From assembly GCA_009760855.2 (NCBI GenBank), contig WPIO01000005.1, positions 7,474,001-7,538,000 of the forward strand: a stretch of 64,000 nt of DNA. Reading direction: 5' to 3'. The notes under the pieces are model-generated. The model was not told the origin of the DNA. It worked only from the letters and a program-made list of their open reading frames with translations, and did not search any database. The translations under genes were made by a program, and so were the position numbers. The DNA comes from Cristatella mucedo. Its lineage: Eukaryota > Bryozoa > Phylactolaemata > Cristatellidae. Below, in pieces: positions 34,441 through 48,033 of the stretch (the first letter of the stretch is position 1; every line of letters starts with the position of its first letter).

Positions 34441-35580
34441 GCTAAGACTTGTTTATGATGTGCCATTGCAAACTCTGTGTGCAGCAGGTGCATGACTGGA
34501 GCGAGAATTTCTTAGGTGAGGCGACTACTTGCTTGATCCGTCGGACTCTCCTTGCAAAAACAAGTCACTTCAATAGTTACATGACAAAAAATTATGCAAC
34601 CCGATGACCCAGTTTGGTGGATGTTAACATCTTCAGGTCATCGTGCTGCTATTCAACTATTTCACTATGCAGTTTGGACTTGGCCTTAGATACAGTAGAT
34701 TGTCTTCAGTAATCCTCAAACACCAAGCAATAGATAGTGATTTTTGCTTTTTTTTGCAGCATTATCAAGTCTGTGTTTAGTATACCTTGTTTTTGTCATG
34801 TAAGCCTTAAGCCAACGGGTGTATGTAGGAGGGAACTATCATTTAGTCAGAGACAAGCGATTGGTTTTCTAAACTCGTTAATTGCTTTGTATTACTTCGT
34901 TTGAAGGCTTAGTGGTCTACTGCCGGGTCAGATGTAATGCTCGAGTAAATGCCATTACGACCACTGGATTCAATCAGTTTGAGTCGCATGGCTGATGCTA
35001 GAGCAGGAAAATGAGTGTAATTCGGAGCAAGCTCTCTCGTGACTCTTGAGCACAACAATTCTTGTTGCTACCAGGTGCTAGGGCTTGAGCGGGTGCTTCA
35101 GCTCGGCAAACTATTATGTGACAGTATGTGAAAACTAATTTGCAGATTGCAAGGGGAATTTTTGTTTTAGATTTTGGTCTCTGCCACTGTGCGCTCAGTT
35201 GCAGCCGTCTTCAAGCTCTTGGACTGCTATTGTCTCTCACCAAGTGCAATCGCCTGTGATGCTCATAGTGGGTTTACAGTGTAGAGCTATAGCCGGCGTT
35301 TGGCTGTCTGCTGTGCCTCTCTAAATAATGCTCGTTCAACTGCACACCGTGCCTTGTTTATTGCAGCACAAGGCGATTACCCCGAACTCGGTTGGTGTCT
35401 GTGGATTCAGCCAGCGGCGCTGTAATTGTCGAGGATCGCCCCTATACCAAGGGCAGTTCAGAATATACAAGGTACACATACGATTGCCTGCCGGTATGAA
35501 CCAGTGAGTGCCGGAGATGTCGTACCTGTCATCTGTTAGTATCCGATTTGTCACCTTTTCTTTATCGAACAGTCTCTCAC
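34441..35580. other. No feature recognised
   Basis: Intronic sequence with no supported element. Confidence 0.35.
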
Positions 35581-35581
35581 C

Positions 35582-36105
<524 letters not shown>

Positions 36106-36689
36106 TTTATTTTCCTATCAATTAGCTGTGTAGCTATCTTAATATCTTATGACACCAATTGCTTTGCTGTTATCGTTGCTAAGCTCCTTATCCCTATATT
36201 AATTAATCGAGAAAGTCTGTCCTTCCATAACTTGGCAAGATGGCTAACTTCCGTCACGTGGCAAGATGCCGCAGCATTGTCTTTCGTGACCAGTACTTCC
36301 AGAGCCAGCAACTCAGTGCAGACATGTTTCAATTATGGGATTTCGTTTTAATCATTGTGCTCCTTCATTTGCCCTATTAATTAGAAGCGAGAAAGTCGGT
36401 CCTTCAGTCACGCTACGAGGCAGCGAAGCCCTGTCTTCCGTGTCTTCTTCTTTGACGAACATTGTGGGTTGCAGACCTGCTAGTTCGTTTGTAATGCTCC
36501 GAAAAATAAATTACGGGGCCGTGCAAAGCTACGAATGATGCAAGCAATGTTATATACACTTCTTCTATGGTAGACAATGTTGCTTTACGTGCTACTGCTG
36601 GGACAGGGAATAGACATATTGCTGGACCGTCAAATTATTGTGGACCTCTTGCATTTCAATCGCCGAGCAAGAGCCCTGCTCACAAAATG

Positions 36690-37130
36690 ACGAGTTCTGT
36701 GAATTCGGTTGATGATAATAAAGAGCACCCATATGATGTCTTTAGAGTCAGCTACACGCTCACGCCGGCAGGTTTCCCGTCTTACAAGCTCTTGCTCAAA
36801 CCTGGCATAACCATTATGTTGTTGCACAATCTAAACCCGGAGAAGAGACTCTGCAACGGCTCAAAGCTCACAGTCAGCAATGTGCATCACGTCTGTGTTT
36901 GGAAGCCTCTGTAATTGGCTGCCAATTCGATGGCAACGTTGCCTTTATCCCCCACACTACTCTCGCCCCTAAGGACGGTGACTTCCCGTTAGAGTGGCGA
37001 AGGCAACATTTTCCCATTCGCATATCTTTCGCAATGATAATCAATAAATCACACGGTCAGACGCTCGAACGCATTGGAGTCTTTCCTAGGGTGGATATTT
37101 TTGCTCACGGGCAACTCTATGAGGAATAAC
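36690..37130 (+). mobile_element. Helitron helicase (PIF1-like) C-terminal remnant
   Basis: Two adjacent frames carry consecutive conserved blocks of the PIF1-type helicase domain found in Helitron transposases. The first is GFPSYKLLLKPGITIMLLHN followed by LNPEKRLCNG. The second is FPIRISFAMIINKSHGQTLE (motif V/VI region) followed by I-F-A-H-G-Q-L-Y. A frame change falls between them near 36895. The usual V-A-L-S-R ending after G-Q-L-Y is replaced by a stop. No Rep/HUH domain or Helitron 3' hairpin end is recognisable nearby. Cellular PIF1 is less likely because the match stops abruptly in intronic repeat DNA. Confidence 0.75.
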
Positions 37131-39690
37131 ATTTGTTTTGCACTTAAACACAATCACCATATTACGATGACAAAAACATAGTGTACTAAGAGGTAGTAGA
37201 TTCTAAATTTATGTACAGAATTATATTTCTACAATGACTCAGCAACTCGAGTCCACAGGCTCACTAGTATTTTCATTCTTCATTTAGATTCTCATATCAC
37301 GTTGTCATCAGCCGACTCTCAACTATCACATGCACTTACTATAGTCTCAGTATTATATTGTAAGTTGCTGTATGGAATAGCTTGTATAAAACCAGACTAT
37401 GACATGTATTCTAGGATTAAACAATGTAGAGCTGCAATCTGCGGGTGCCTATTATGTGTCTACTATTTTTTATGCTTGTTTTGGACAATCAATCAACGAC
37501 CAGCTGGCACATATTTGATGCGATTCCCTAGATACCTTAATGATTGACTGGCACATTGATGCACTGCTCTAGAACCATCTTTAAGGACACGAAATGGTAG
37601 TAAAGGGAATATCTTACTTCTTATGGGACTGCACTTGTGGCATTTTGGCTATATAAGCATACAAGTAGGTAGATTACAGTTTTGAATATATCTCAGAGCT
37701 CCTCTATTTTTCCACATGATTTACTATTGCTGTTGACTGGTATCGGTTTATTCCATTAGGAAAGCCTTACCTGCTGGTGTCAGATATGCTCTCTTATCGG
37801 CAGCATTTGTACCTGCTTAATACTACAGTGTTTGCAACTAGGATCGGGCTTTCAGGAGTGTGCCAAATCCTTGCGTTCGGACCTTGATGCCAAAGCTTTC
37901 ATTGAAATGCAATATCATATTGCATGTTGTCTCTACCATCCATCGGTCTGCATTTACCTGGTGTTGATTTTAAAAACTGATCTTGAGCTTATGTAAATGG
38001 GTCCAGCCAATGACCCATAAGATTCAGCATAGAGTGCTTGCAAAAAAAGAGCTCTGAAGACCTTTGTTCGTTCATGAGGGCATCAACCAAAGTGGTTACC
38101 TTCCAGATGTGGAACTAGGTCAAGCTGTAAGTATGGTGTGATGACCCGACCCCCCCCCCACAAGGTATGCTCTTGCCCTTGTGACTTACTGATCGAGCGA
38201 CTGAAATGCCTGCTGAAATGGCTGCTCGGTTCTGTGCACGAAGGAAAGCTTTCCCAGCTTGGCTCAGCTCTGGTCCAGACGTAGGGATGGCTGGGCTCTT
38301 GTAAAACTCTGGGCTGCCATTCACAGAGGGGCAAACGCTGCCGAGGGGACCGGCTTCTCTGGGCGGCTGCTCGGGACTGGCGCTTCGTTCGGTGAGCTGG
38401 AATGCTGCTGCTGGGCGTGCTGGCTAGTGGTTGTTAAATCCTTCTGTGCAAGCCGCGTGTTGTGTTGCGTTTGTGCTGTTCAAGGTAGCATATTGGACGC
38501 GCTGCCTGTAAAACTCGGCAACTGTCCTTGGAAGTCCAGCCTACTCAGATCCGACCTAAATACTGGTTGTCGGGAGTAGTGGTCAAACATAATTTAACAG
38601 CTGCAGTAATCCTAATAAGGACTTGGGCAGTCACCAGTGACAAAGTTCCCCTGCCGTCCTCTGGCAGACAATTTCTGTTGTGGCGATTTCTTTATGCAAG
38701 ACTTTATTTGCTGCTGCTGTGCAGCCGACGACTCACTTAAGGATACGGAGTTTTGATTGAAGGACAAGCTTGTCGATCGGCACTCATGTTTGCAAATTGT
38801 TGCAGGCCTGCAAGTTTGCGCACATCTGTGCCCTTTCTTTGCTATCACATTTAGTGCAATACGTTGTAAACTTCTTTGCCCTATAGCTGCTTTATGGAGC
38901 TGCAAAAATCTCCTGTTTTGGACGTTATCGCTTGAGCATATCTATCGAGCAGGAGCTGCAAAATACCAACTTGGTCGAACAAGTTGCAGTCTGATCCAAT
39001 GCTTCTGCCGAACATAGTATTCAGGTGAAGAAAAATCTGGATTGCTCTGTGTTGGGGGTCATTGGGCAGAGGTCAAAAGGCAAGATGCCGACAGGTGCTT
39101 CTAAAGCCGAGGCTTGTATTGATGGTAAGAATATGCTATTAACTGAAATATGCTTGGAACCTGTAGCATACCTTAAATCTATCCTTGAAATGAGCATCTA
39201 AAAAGATCTACCTGTGCGCCTGAAGATTTCAGCAGATCGAAGCGGTAAGCACCAATGGCTCAGCTACCTCCTGAAAAAATTCTTCTGAGCTTGCAATCGC
39301 TCATATGGTATGGCTGGCTGGATGCCCTGGAAAGATACCGAAGCATAAAGAGCTGACTAAAGCCTGTGCATGACAGCATTTTTCGTAACGATGCTGAGTA
39401 TAGCCAGCTGTGTGCGTATAGGTCTCCTGTGCCACCGTGTGCTTCAAATGGTTAGTGTGAGCTGAGTTCCAACCCGACGGCCTAGTTGACATCCTGATGC
39501 TGCATTAGCCTTGGTATTGTATTTGTGCTGCTGGAGTGATACACCGAACTTCCAGCCTGAGAGACTGCATTGTCTGTAATGGCAATCGCAGCAGTCATCA
39601 AGTTCAGCAGTTCAGATCCAAGCAGCATGGACCCCTGAGATATGCAGCAGCTTGCCATAGATGCTTCCTTTGACCCTGGCCTTGATTAGA
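37131..39690. other. No feature recognised
   Basis: Intronic sequence. A C run at 38150-38160 is the only low-complexity feature of note. Confidence 0.35.
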
Positions 39691-39696
39691 AAAAAA

Positions 39697-39845
39697 GGTT
39701 AGCTGATTTAGCAGCCTCATTTGTATAGCAGCAGAAGAGTCTTGACGGCTATCTCCACCGCTTGCAGTGGGCAATAAAGGTTCGCCCGCTGCAGGACTCA
39801 AACCGACGACCTGGGTCGTTAAGAGCAAGCACCTTACCTCTTCTG
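39697..39845 (-). mobile_element. tRNA-derived SINE (minus)
   Basis: On the minus strand it reads gaggtaaggtgcttgctctt (box A half), cgacccaggtcgtcggtttgagtcc (box B gtttgagtcc), gcaagcggtggagatagccg and the tail ctatacaaatgaggctgctaaatcagc. Full order is preserved and it is one of the cleanest copies. Confidence 0.82.
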
Positions 39846-40404
39846 GACGAAAACCCAGTGGCCAGTCTGAGCACAGCTATTCACCTGGACATGTAGCTGA
39901 AGTAGGCGAGAGAGCTTACACTGTGGCATGCCTCGGTGCCACTAGGCAGCAACTAGTGGGAGAAACTTAGGTGGGCTCTCAAATGTTTTCATATATCCAT
40001 TCGTACAGGAACACAGAGGTTAAATGAGGGTAACCGGCTGGGTATCATTCTAATGACCCTGCAGCTGGGGACTGTTCCCTGCTGCTGTAGGCTGTGCCAT
40101 TTGCATTCTTGCTGATAGTGAGGGAGGACTGCCTCAGTCAATAGGTATCTGGCATCTTGCACAGTCCTGTAACTGCAAACTATACCACTGCAGCCATTAA
40201 TTATGACCACCACATGCAGACTCAGGTGTAGGTCGTAGTAGACGGCCAGTGGTACCACTGGGCAAGGAAATAAGCAGACCTTATCTGCGAGGTTACTGGC
40301 CCAGCCTTTAGCCTGAAATTGTTAGCCAATCTACCCTGCACTAATCGAAACGTAACATAGTTGCTTGGTAGGTCGTTGAACGTAGCTATCAGCATTACAT
40401 TATG

Positions 40405-41840
40405 ATTGCAATAATAAAAACAATACAATCGATATAGCCTCCACAGATAACTCGATCTCTTTCTAGGCACCATACATTTGCTGCAAAGGAAGCATGATCA
40501 AACGATTAGTGGTAGCGTGCACGATGTCAGCAAGTTAAGCATGGTTAGAGGTGACATGCACAGTGTCAACATGTAAAATACTGTTTTGGTAGCATGCACA
40601 GTGTCAGCAGGCATAGGCACACAGAGGACAAACCACGAAGACTGATCAAATGTGGTGAGAAATACTGTTTTAGCTTCTTTTTAAATGTGGTCAAGTCAGG
40701 GCATGTCGTGATGCCGGTCGGAAGTGAGTTCCAGACTTTGAGAGCATACGAATTATAGGCACCGTCTCCCATGGATTTGAGGTTCGTACGAGGTATAGGT
40801 AAATGGTTTGATTCCGGAAAATGGGTGGTATTATGCCTAGCCTGGAGGGGCAGTAGTTCAGATAGATATACTGGAGCCAAAGAATGAAGGGACCTAGATG
40901 TGAACGACATAACCTTAAAGTCGATACACTGCTGTATTTGAAGCCAGGGCCGGTCGGCAAGATGTGGCATGATGTAACAACTTCGACACTTGAGACAGGC
41001 AAGCCTAGCTGCTCAGTTTTGCACCAACTGTATGCACCTGATTGCTCAGGCCGGTAGACCAGCAAACAGTGAGTTACAGAAGTCAAGACAGAACGTCAAG
41101 CATAAATGAACCAATTTGGATGCAGTATCCCTGCCCAAGTGGGCTCGAATTTTAGCAATATTATGTAGCTGAAAGTAGGCACACTCGACCGTGGAGCCCG
41201 TGCAATCAGATAGTGAAGGGTCACTTTGGAAGAGGACACGCGGATTTTGTGCAGCTGAAATGGGAGATATGCTGACAGAGCCGGCTTTGAGCATTATGTT
41301 TTCTGATTGCTGCGTTACACTTCGTTTTACCATAAATAGTGAGCTGTTTTTTTCTTAATTCAATTTGAGAAAGTTTGCTTTCATACATGTGCGAATTTCA
41401 GCAATTCATGCAGCATGGGAGTTGAGAGAACTATTACGTGCTGAATGGGGTCTAAGCACAGGTACAACTTTGTGTCACCTGTATAGACAGCCTAGATTGT
41501 GCTTGGTGTTCACATCTGCAAGAGGGGAGTACATATTGTGAAAAGAATTGGATCAAGCACAGTGCCCTTGTATACCCAGTACTTTTGTGGTTCCTATGAT
41601 GACTTATGTCTGCTCACATCAATACACTGGAGTCTGAGATAGATGGATGGATGGATGATCTGGACACTGAGATGGGACCTAAGCTATTGCAGTGCAATGC
41701 CAATGATGCCCATATGAGATGGGAATCGCCCGAGAAAGATTCGGTGATCAATAGTATCGAAGGCTTCCGAAAGATCAAATAAAACAAGCATAAAGACTTT
41801 ACCTAAGTCTGCATTCCTGATAAGGTCTTTCTACGATGTC
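40405..41840 (-). mobile_element. LINE family A, long minus copy reaching the RT
   Basis: From the right it shows an RT block (minus reading near 41800-41740: L-V-L-F-D-L-S-E-A-F-D-T-I-D-H-R), then the D-T-x-L-Y-L region near 41480. The post-RT segment follows (minus frames 41333-40691), then the C-terminus LPIPRTNLKSMGDGAYNSYA, and finally 3' UTR and tail at 40405. The hairpin is present as gcctccacagataactcgatctctttctaggca. Frames are broken several times. Confidence 0.85.
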
Positions 41841-41844
41841 AACT

Positions 41845-42180
41845 AGCATAACATTATTAAAGATAGCATGTACATAGTCAGGATGTAAATGTGGTTAGTT
41901 ATAACATACACAGTCTCAGCATGCTTGAGCACACAAAGGACATATCGCAATGAACCACCTAATGATGTGAGAAACAGGTGTGGTTTTAGCTTAACATAGT
42001 CAACTCAGTGGATTTAGTGACTGCAGCTGGGAGTAAGTTCCAGGCTTTGAGACCAAACCAACTAAGGGCTTATTAATTTAAATCAATACTGCCGAGCGGT
42101 CTTATTAGATGGCCATCCCAGAATACAGGTCTATTTCTGCTTGTGCCGGCAGCAGCCAAAGAGTTTTGAAGGGCCACCAG
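41845..42180 (-). mobile_element. LINE family A, 3' fragment (minus)
   Basis: A second minus copy starts right after the long one: ttagttataacatacacagtctcagcatgcttgagcacacaaagg, then tggttttagcttaacatagtcaactcagtgg and gagtaagttccaggctttgag. The hairpin and tail are mostly gone. Confidence 0.65.
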
Positions 42181-42305
42181 AGCTGAGGTGCTCGGGGTCA
42201 CCGGAAGCAGACTTTTGGCATAAATATCTGCCTAGCTAGCCCTGCCTTGTCTAACCAGTGTGTGCAGCTGCAGGTGGACTGCTTTATCTCTGCAAGTAAG
42301 TAAAA

Positions 42306-42352
42306 CTCTGTGTGTGTGTGTGTGTGTGTGCACGCGGGTGCGCGCGTGTAAA
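42306..42352. repeat. (TG)n microsatellite with CG-rich end
   Basis: About eleven TG units are followed by cacgcgggtgcgcgcgtg. Confidence 0.9.
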
Positions 42353-44285
42353 GGCGCCTGGGCTGAGTTTTGGTTCTCCACTGATCGGTCTGTGACCTGG
42401 TCAGGCTTGCTGTCTGTTTTTCTGTTTGCCTTGACCTAGTCACTGGCCGTTCGTTGCACCCATCTATCGGGGGCTAAGCATGCTTTGCACCCTCTTTACT
42501 GCATAGGAGCCGTAAGGGCTGCCGCAGCTGAGACGCTGGCTGCCACTGACGTCACGCTTGCACTTCTGCATGGAAGTCGGAAGCTGCCCTTTCTTGGTGC
42601 TTGGTCTTGGCCTATGCCATCCGCCCAATGCAATGCAATGCAATGCTTTTGCAAATGCTCTTTATTTAGAATAGTGCTATGGAAATGCCATAACTTGGCA
42701 ACAGCTAATTAAGAAGGAGGAAGGTGTATGTAAGCCAAACTAGTTTGTTAGTTCAATAGATGAGTAACAGAAAAGAGCTTAATATAGCAGCTGTTGTCAT
42801 GGGAGGACAAATCAACATTAGTGGCTCAACCGGCTTTGGCTGTGCTTGCTCATCTCCAGCATTAGCTATTAGGCATGCATCTTTTAAGCTGTTCGTGGAT
42901 AAATGGCTATAGAGCCGGCAGTGCTAGCAGTGATTCTGAACTGCTGCTTCGTAAATATGATTAGCATAGCTTCTGCTTTCTGTAGCAAACATGACCATGT
43001 GACAACAGGAAAACAGAATGCCGGCTGCCAGCATGCAGCAATTGCCGACCATGGCTCTATTGATTCCCGCATCTATTTATTAAGAATCGCAGCTCCAGCG
43101 AGCATATGTGCTGTATGCAGCTGCTTAGGAGGGACACCTTGCCACCCTCGCTTGATATGCATTACCTATGTCTGAAGCTCGGCATACCTAATTGCCACTT
43201 CACCCAGCTTGGAGATCATGCCATGCATGTGGGTGATTTTTAAGATGGACAGTATGCCGTTGTCCAGAGGCTGACTGACGGTTGTTGTGTTGGCCGGGAG
43301 GCTGTAAACCTTAGCCTTTCAGCCTTTTTGATCTGCACACACCTTGCATGACTGGTACAGTTGCCCATCAGGAGAGCGACTGCAGTGCTGGTGAATCGAC
43401 ACACACGTGAAAGGAAAAAATGGTACCACCAATGCTTGCAATAGCTTACGTAGATACAGCTCTGACATTGTTCAAGGGCCAGCAATATGAATCAGTAGAC
43501 CCACTTTGAAAACAATTCTGTCCTGAATAAAGGGTTTTTGCACAGTGCATTTAGTTGATCGATGTACAGTATCGGCAGAAAGCCAATCTCGAAAACAGTG
43601 TTGATACTTCGAGTTGCAGCCCGAAAACAATGTTGAAACTTGGAGGTCCGGGGCATCAGCGGTTCCAATTTTCTGGTTCCTGTCGGATCGATTCAAAATA
43701 TTAGCAGCATCCAGTGTTTCGGCTTTAAGAGCATGGTATTATTGCACGAAAACTTCTGGTCACCACACTCGATAATTTAGCTGCATTAGCGAAATCCTCG
43801 ATAGAGCTAGTCACGCATCATCCATATTAAAATGTTATCTCCAGCATACCTGCTTTCTTGCAAGATCCTGTGGACCACTCATATTTGTTGTTCGTCCTTA
43901 GCTTTGTCGATATCTCCTGCCTCACCGCAAGGCTTCCGACTGCAAGCTTCTCACTGGGCATATGCTATTGATTGCACAAGGCCACATGATGCTACAAAAT
44001 TCGCTATTCCATATAGCTGGCTTGTGTCTTAGGTTGCTCTTGGAGAACAGTCCTTCATAATGGCAATGGCATACAACAACGTCCATGCATTTTTTGCACC
44101 CTACTTTGAACCATTCATAAACTGATCTATCAAAACTGGTATTGTTTACTGCCTTGTTAACACCAGCTGTATTATACAGCGATGACAGGGACCCGTCGCA
44201 CGTGGCCTTCTATAAGCACTCCCGTGAATTGGTAGACAGGTATCTGTTATAGTTGGGTTCTCGAAATGTTAAATTGCAATACTTT
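42353..44285. other. No feature recognised except a short pentamer run
   Basis: A (AATGC)n run of about four units lies at 42627-42646. Otherwise no feature is supported. Confidence 0.35.
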
Positions 44286-44289
44286 CAAA

Positions 44290-44680
44290 TCAGGCTTTGC
44301 ATCATACCGCCCATTCTTCAGGTTCGAGTCGTTTAGCTGTGCCTTCAACCAACCTCGAATTCACTGGAGGCTGTCACTACAGTTCGAATGCTCATAAAGT
44401 TCCAAACCACCTCCGACTGACTTCACAAAATCTTATGAATTGATGACATAAAAAAGGAGCAAAGCAGCCTCTTGCTTCTTTCAACATTGACTCTGTTTCC
44501 GTGAACTACCCTCTATGTTCTTTTGTGCAAGCTGATACTGTGCATGTCTTCACTAAGTAATTGAAATACTGCCTAGCCAGCATTTTTAACTGCCTAGAAA
44601 GAGATTTAGTTTTCTTGGGAACTATACCGACATGTTTTGCTTTTAATATAAATTATACTACTACCATTAAGATTATTAGT
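44290..44680 (+). mobile_element. LINE family A, diverged 3' end
   Basis: Runs from the P-A-F-x-R-F-E-S/R-L-A-V-P region (tcaggttcgagtcgtttagctgtgcc) through aatgctcataaagttccaaaccacctcc to the 3' UTR and a hairpin remnant (actgcctagaaagagatttagttttcttggg). It is among the oldest copies. Confidence 0.65.
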
Positions 44681-47600
44681 GTTGCAACCATAGCTCATTG
44701 TGATGCATCACTGGACAAGATTTGAAGTGCTTTTAACATTCTGTCCAATATAAGCTTATATCTTGATTTTATAACGTTCGTGCAAGTAGCAAGCAATGCT
44801 GCTGTAGCTGTCGTAGTGGGAGGATAATAGTAGAGAGCTCTGTTCTGCTTGGCTGTACAGAAGTACTGTATTGGCAAATTCAACTGTGCCAGCCTAGGCT
44901 GCCAAGCTGTTATTGCTCTGGCTAAAATAAAGGGGGCTTACACACCTGTATGTGGCCAAGCAGCTTGTCGAGTGGAGTAAGCATCGAGATAGAGAATTAG
45001 AGTCGAATGGTGCAGAGGCAAAGTTATGCTGCAAGCAGCTCTTAGCAATATAGGGACACGTGGTCAGCTTGCGTCTCGTGTTGTATTGTCGAGGCAGTCT
45101 TTTTCAAGCGATCCTAATAGCAAGCAGGAGGCAGCATGTGTTATCGTCATGGTGAACATTTGTTTGCTGCTCACTCCGATTCTTAACCACTTGGGGTACA
45201 TAGGCGGTAGCCAACAGCCTTCATGTCGCATACGAAAAATAGCTTGCGAAAGCCTAGCTAGACCAAGAGGACGATCGAGTGAATGAGCATTAGCCAAGTT
45301 GCAGCAAAGGACGAGCAACTGCAGACTTGTAGTGCCAATGAGTTAGAATAGTAGAATTGAGTTCCATAGTCCACGACCGAAGAGAACACAGTGAGCAGTG
45401 AACAGTATATTTTTTTAAATGGAAGACCTGGATAGCAGAGTTATTTAAATTCTGACATGGCTTGTGGGAGATACCTGAGTTTGATACTGCTGTCTCAGCA
45501 TTTAAGCATGGATGGCCTTCTCGGTTTTTGTGAGTTTTTTTGGGCATCCCGTATTCGACCAAGACCTACTGCAAAGTGTTCCATTGTAATGGCTGCCGGG
45601 CGTGACACTGCACCTACACGAGGTGCAGTGTAACATCTCGTGACTTTTTGTACAGCAGCATAGTGTCCAGCTCATTTTTTTATCACCAGTGCTTAAACAC
45701 CTTGCTTCGGGTGAATCGAAAAGTTATTGTCATCTCAATCCCCTTCAAAAGCCGTGTCATCTCTTATCTGCTGGGTCTGCTAATGCTCGGGCCAATGGTT
45801 ATACCTCTTGCAAATTGGCCGAGCTGCAGCAACTAGGTACCACTGAGTGACTGACCTGGAAGCAGTTTGTATAAGATAGTGATGGAGCAGTACTGATTTT
45901 CAGATTCCACTCTAGGCCGCGGTTTGCAATTCCATTATAACACGACTCGTATCCCTTCAAAATTCGAATGACAGATAGCACCCATAGCGCTTCTGGGAGG
46001 AGTGAACCCTTCTTGGTACACCTGATCCAGTTGAAGTGAATAGTTTTGGGAAGGGAGCTTTTCAGTATGCTACGCTGGAATTCACGATTTGAGCCACGAA
46101 GTATCATCATCCAAGGTCCTTGCTGCTCTTTGCTCTTGCCAGCTTGGCTGGTCGCGAATAATTGAACCTATTGGATCGGCTTAGCTTAACACCTGGCTCA
46201 TCTGCTTCACCACAGCATCTGCTGCTTCTTTCCCTCTGATTCTTCAATGGAAATACAACTCGTTCCGTGTTATCACGATGTTATTTAAGTAAATTTGTGT
46301 GATGTTTGTTCATAAAGTAGGCAGCTTTTTATATCACATGAGATATAAGGCCATTATTCTGATCTGTATAGCTTATCTATTTTCCAAGCTTATCTATTTT
46401 CTGATAATTCATTAATACGGTAGCATGTCTTGCAGTTCTGGGAAGCTGCTGATGAGGTCAGTTCCGGAAGTGGTCATCGGTAGGCAGCCGTGACCGAAAG
46501 TGGTTTTGCTTCCACCTGATGATGGGAGCCAATCTCTGGGCTATCAAAGGAAGCCTCCTCGGAAGAGTCTTGCTGTTTTGCCTGTGCTCGGTCTACCATA
46601 CCAGCTGTGTGGCTAGTTTTGAAGTGCCTGCAGCATTAGTCCCAGCAAGTACAGCTGCTGATAGCTGCACCAGATTATTCTTGATTCACGAGCGATAAGA
46701 CAAGCTAGCTGAGTCATGGTGAAGTTATGGCAAGCAACGTCATATGAGAGAAATGCCGGCCCACCACCCCACCCAATTTCTGACGTCCGCCCTGATCACA
46801 CAGCATCCTGTTAGACCAAAAAACGGCGAGATATCATTAGGCACACTATGAAGTAGCACAACACCATGGTGGTATAGAAATGCATAGCAAAAGCTTGCCG
46901 ACTCAGACAAATCAAGTAGTAGTGCATGAATGCACTGAGGGTTCGCTGACAAGAGGCCGTGGAGGACAATCGGTGCTGTGTGCGCTTATGGAACGAATAT
47001 TTCTCTTCCGGCTGGTTTGGTTGTTTGGCCTGTTCAATAAATAATCAGCTTTTTCAGAGTTAATTAAATATCTAACTTACAGTAATTGAAGGTAGGAGTG
47101 GACATGTGGACGTATGGTTGTCCTTCTAACTCTTGTTCTGCCTCAATATCTAAGCTGCAGTCGACAGTGACCATCTTACCTGGCCCATATCAACTGCAGA
47201 TGTGCACAAAAGCATTTGAGTATTTAAACTTTGGGTTCTTAATGTCTCTAGGATATTTTGTATGCATTTTGGCAGGCTACCACTTGTCGGACATTGCGAA
47301 TCAGCAACACATAGACGGCTGGCTGCTATGCCTAGGTAGCGCTCAGCCACAGCTCTCTGCCACCGACTTTTGATGCAGCCGATTGACCATGGAAACCGTT
47401 GGCCTGCTGTGGTTGGAAAGCTGATTAGTTATACAGGGTAAATGCTTGCTTTCACCAAATATGCAGCCGAGCCCAGCCGATCAATGAGTGCTGCCTTTCT
47501 GCTCACTCTTACTGAACAGCTATGGATAGCATGCCTATTGGTTATTAGATCAAAGTCGAGAGATCGGTAGAAGAGAATCGTCCCAGTCGCTGCTCTTTGG

Positions 47601-47980
47601 TGAGCGCTTCAGACTGCATGAGAGACCAGTAGTGTAAGAACACATTGAGCTTGGTTCTGCTGTGATGGAACACTCTTGCCAGTCAGTCCCTCCTACCGAC
47701 TGTCTACACATCTGGACAGCCGAGCACCCAGCTGTCATTCAATCTATCTAGTTTTCCTGCAGTCTCTCTTGCTGTCTGCTGTTGCTGAATCAGGATTTCT
47801 CGTATTTGCTCTCCGCTTCTGCTCTGCAGTTCATGTACGGTTAGTCAGTCAGTCAATGCCTGCTGTCCGAGTGCAGCTTTCTTTGGATGTTGTTGTGATG
47901 TATCGTTGAGAATAATCCCCATAGGGCCAGCTAGCGAACCACCTGTGCTGGCTTGCACCCGGGTCGAAATGTGAGGACTC
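44681..47980. other. No feature recognised except one hairpin
   Basis: Intronic sequence. The perfect hairpin at 45605-45631 is listed separately. No exon or element is supported. Confidence 0.35.
45605..45631. repeat. Perfect 11-bp hairpin
   Basis: acactgcacct - acacg - aggtgcagtgt: exact arms with a five-base loop. Confidence 0.85.
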
Positions 47981-48033
47981 ATGTATGTGTGTGTGTGTGT
48001 GTGTGTGTGTGCATGTGTCTGGTGGGGGGGGGG
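47981..48033. repeat. (TG)n and G-run low complexity
   Basis: atgtatgtgtg... about fifteen TG units, then gcatgtgtctggtggggggggggc. Confidence 0.9.
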
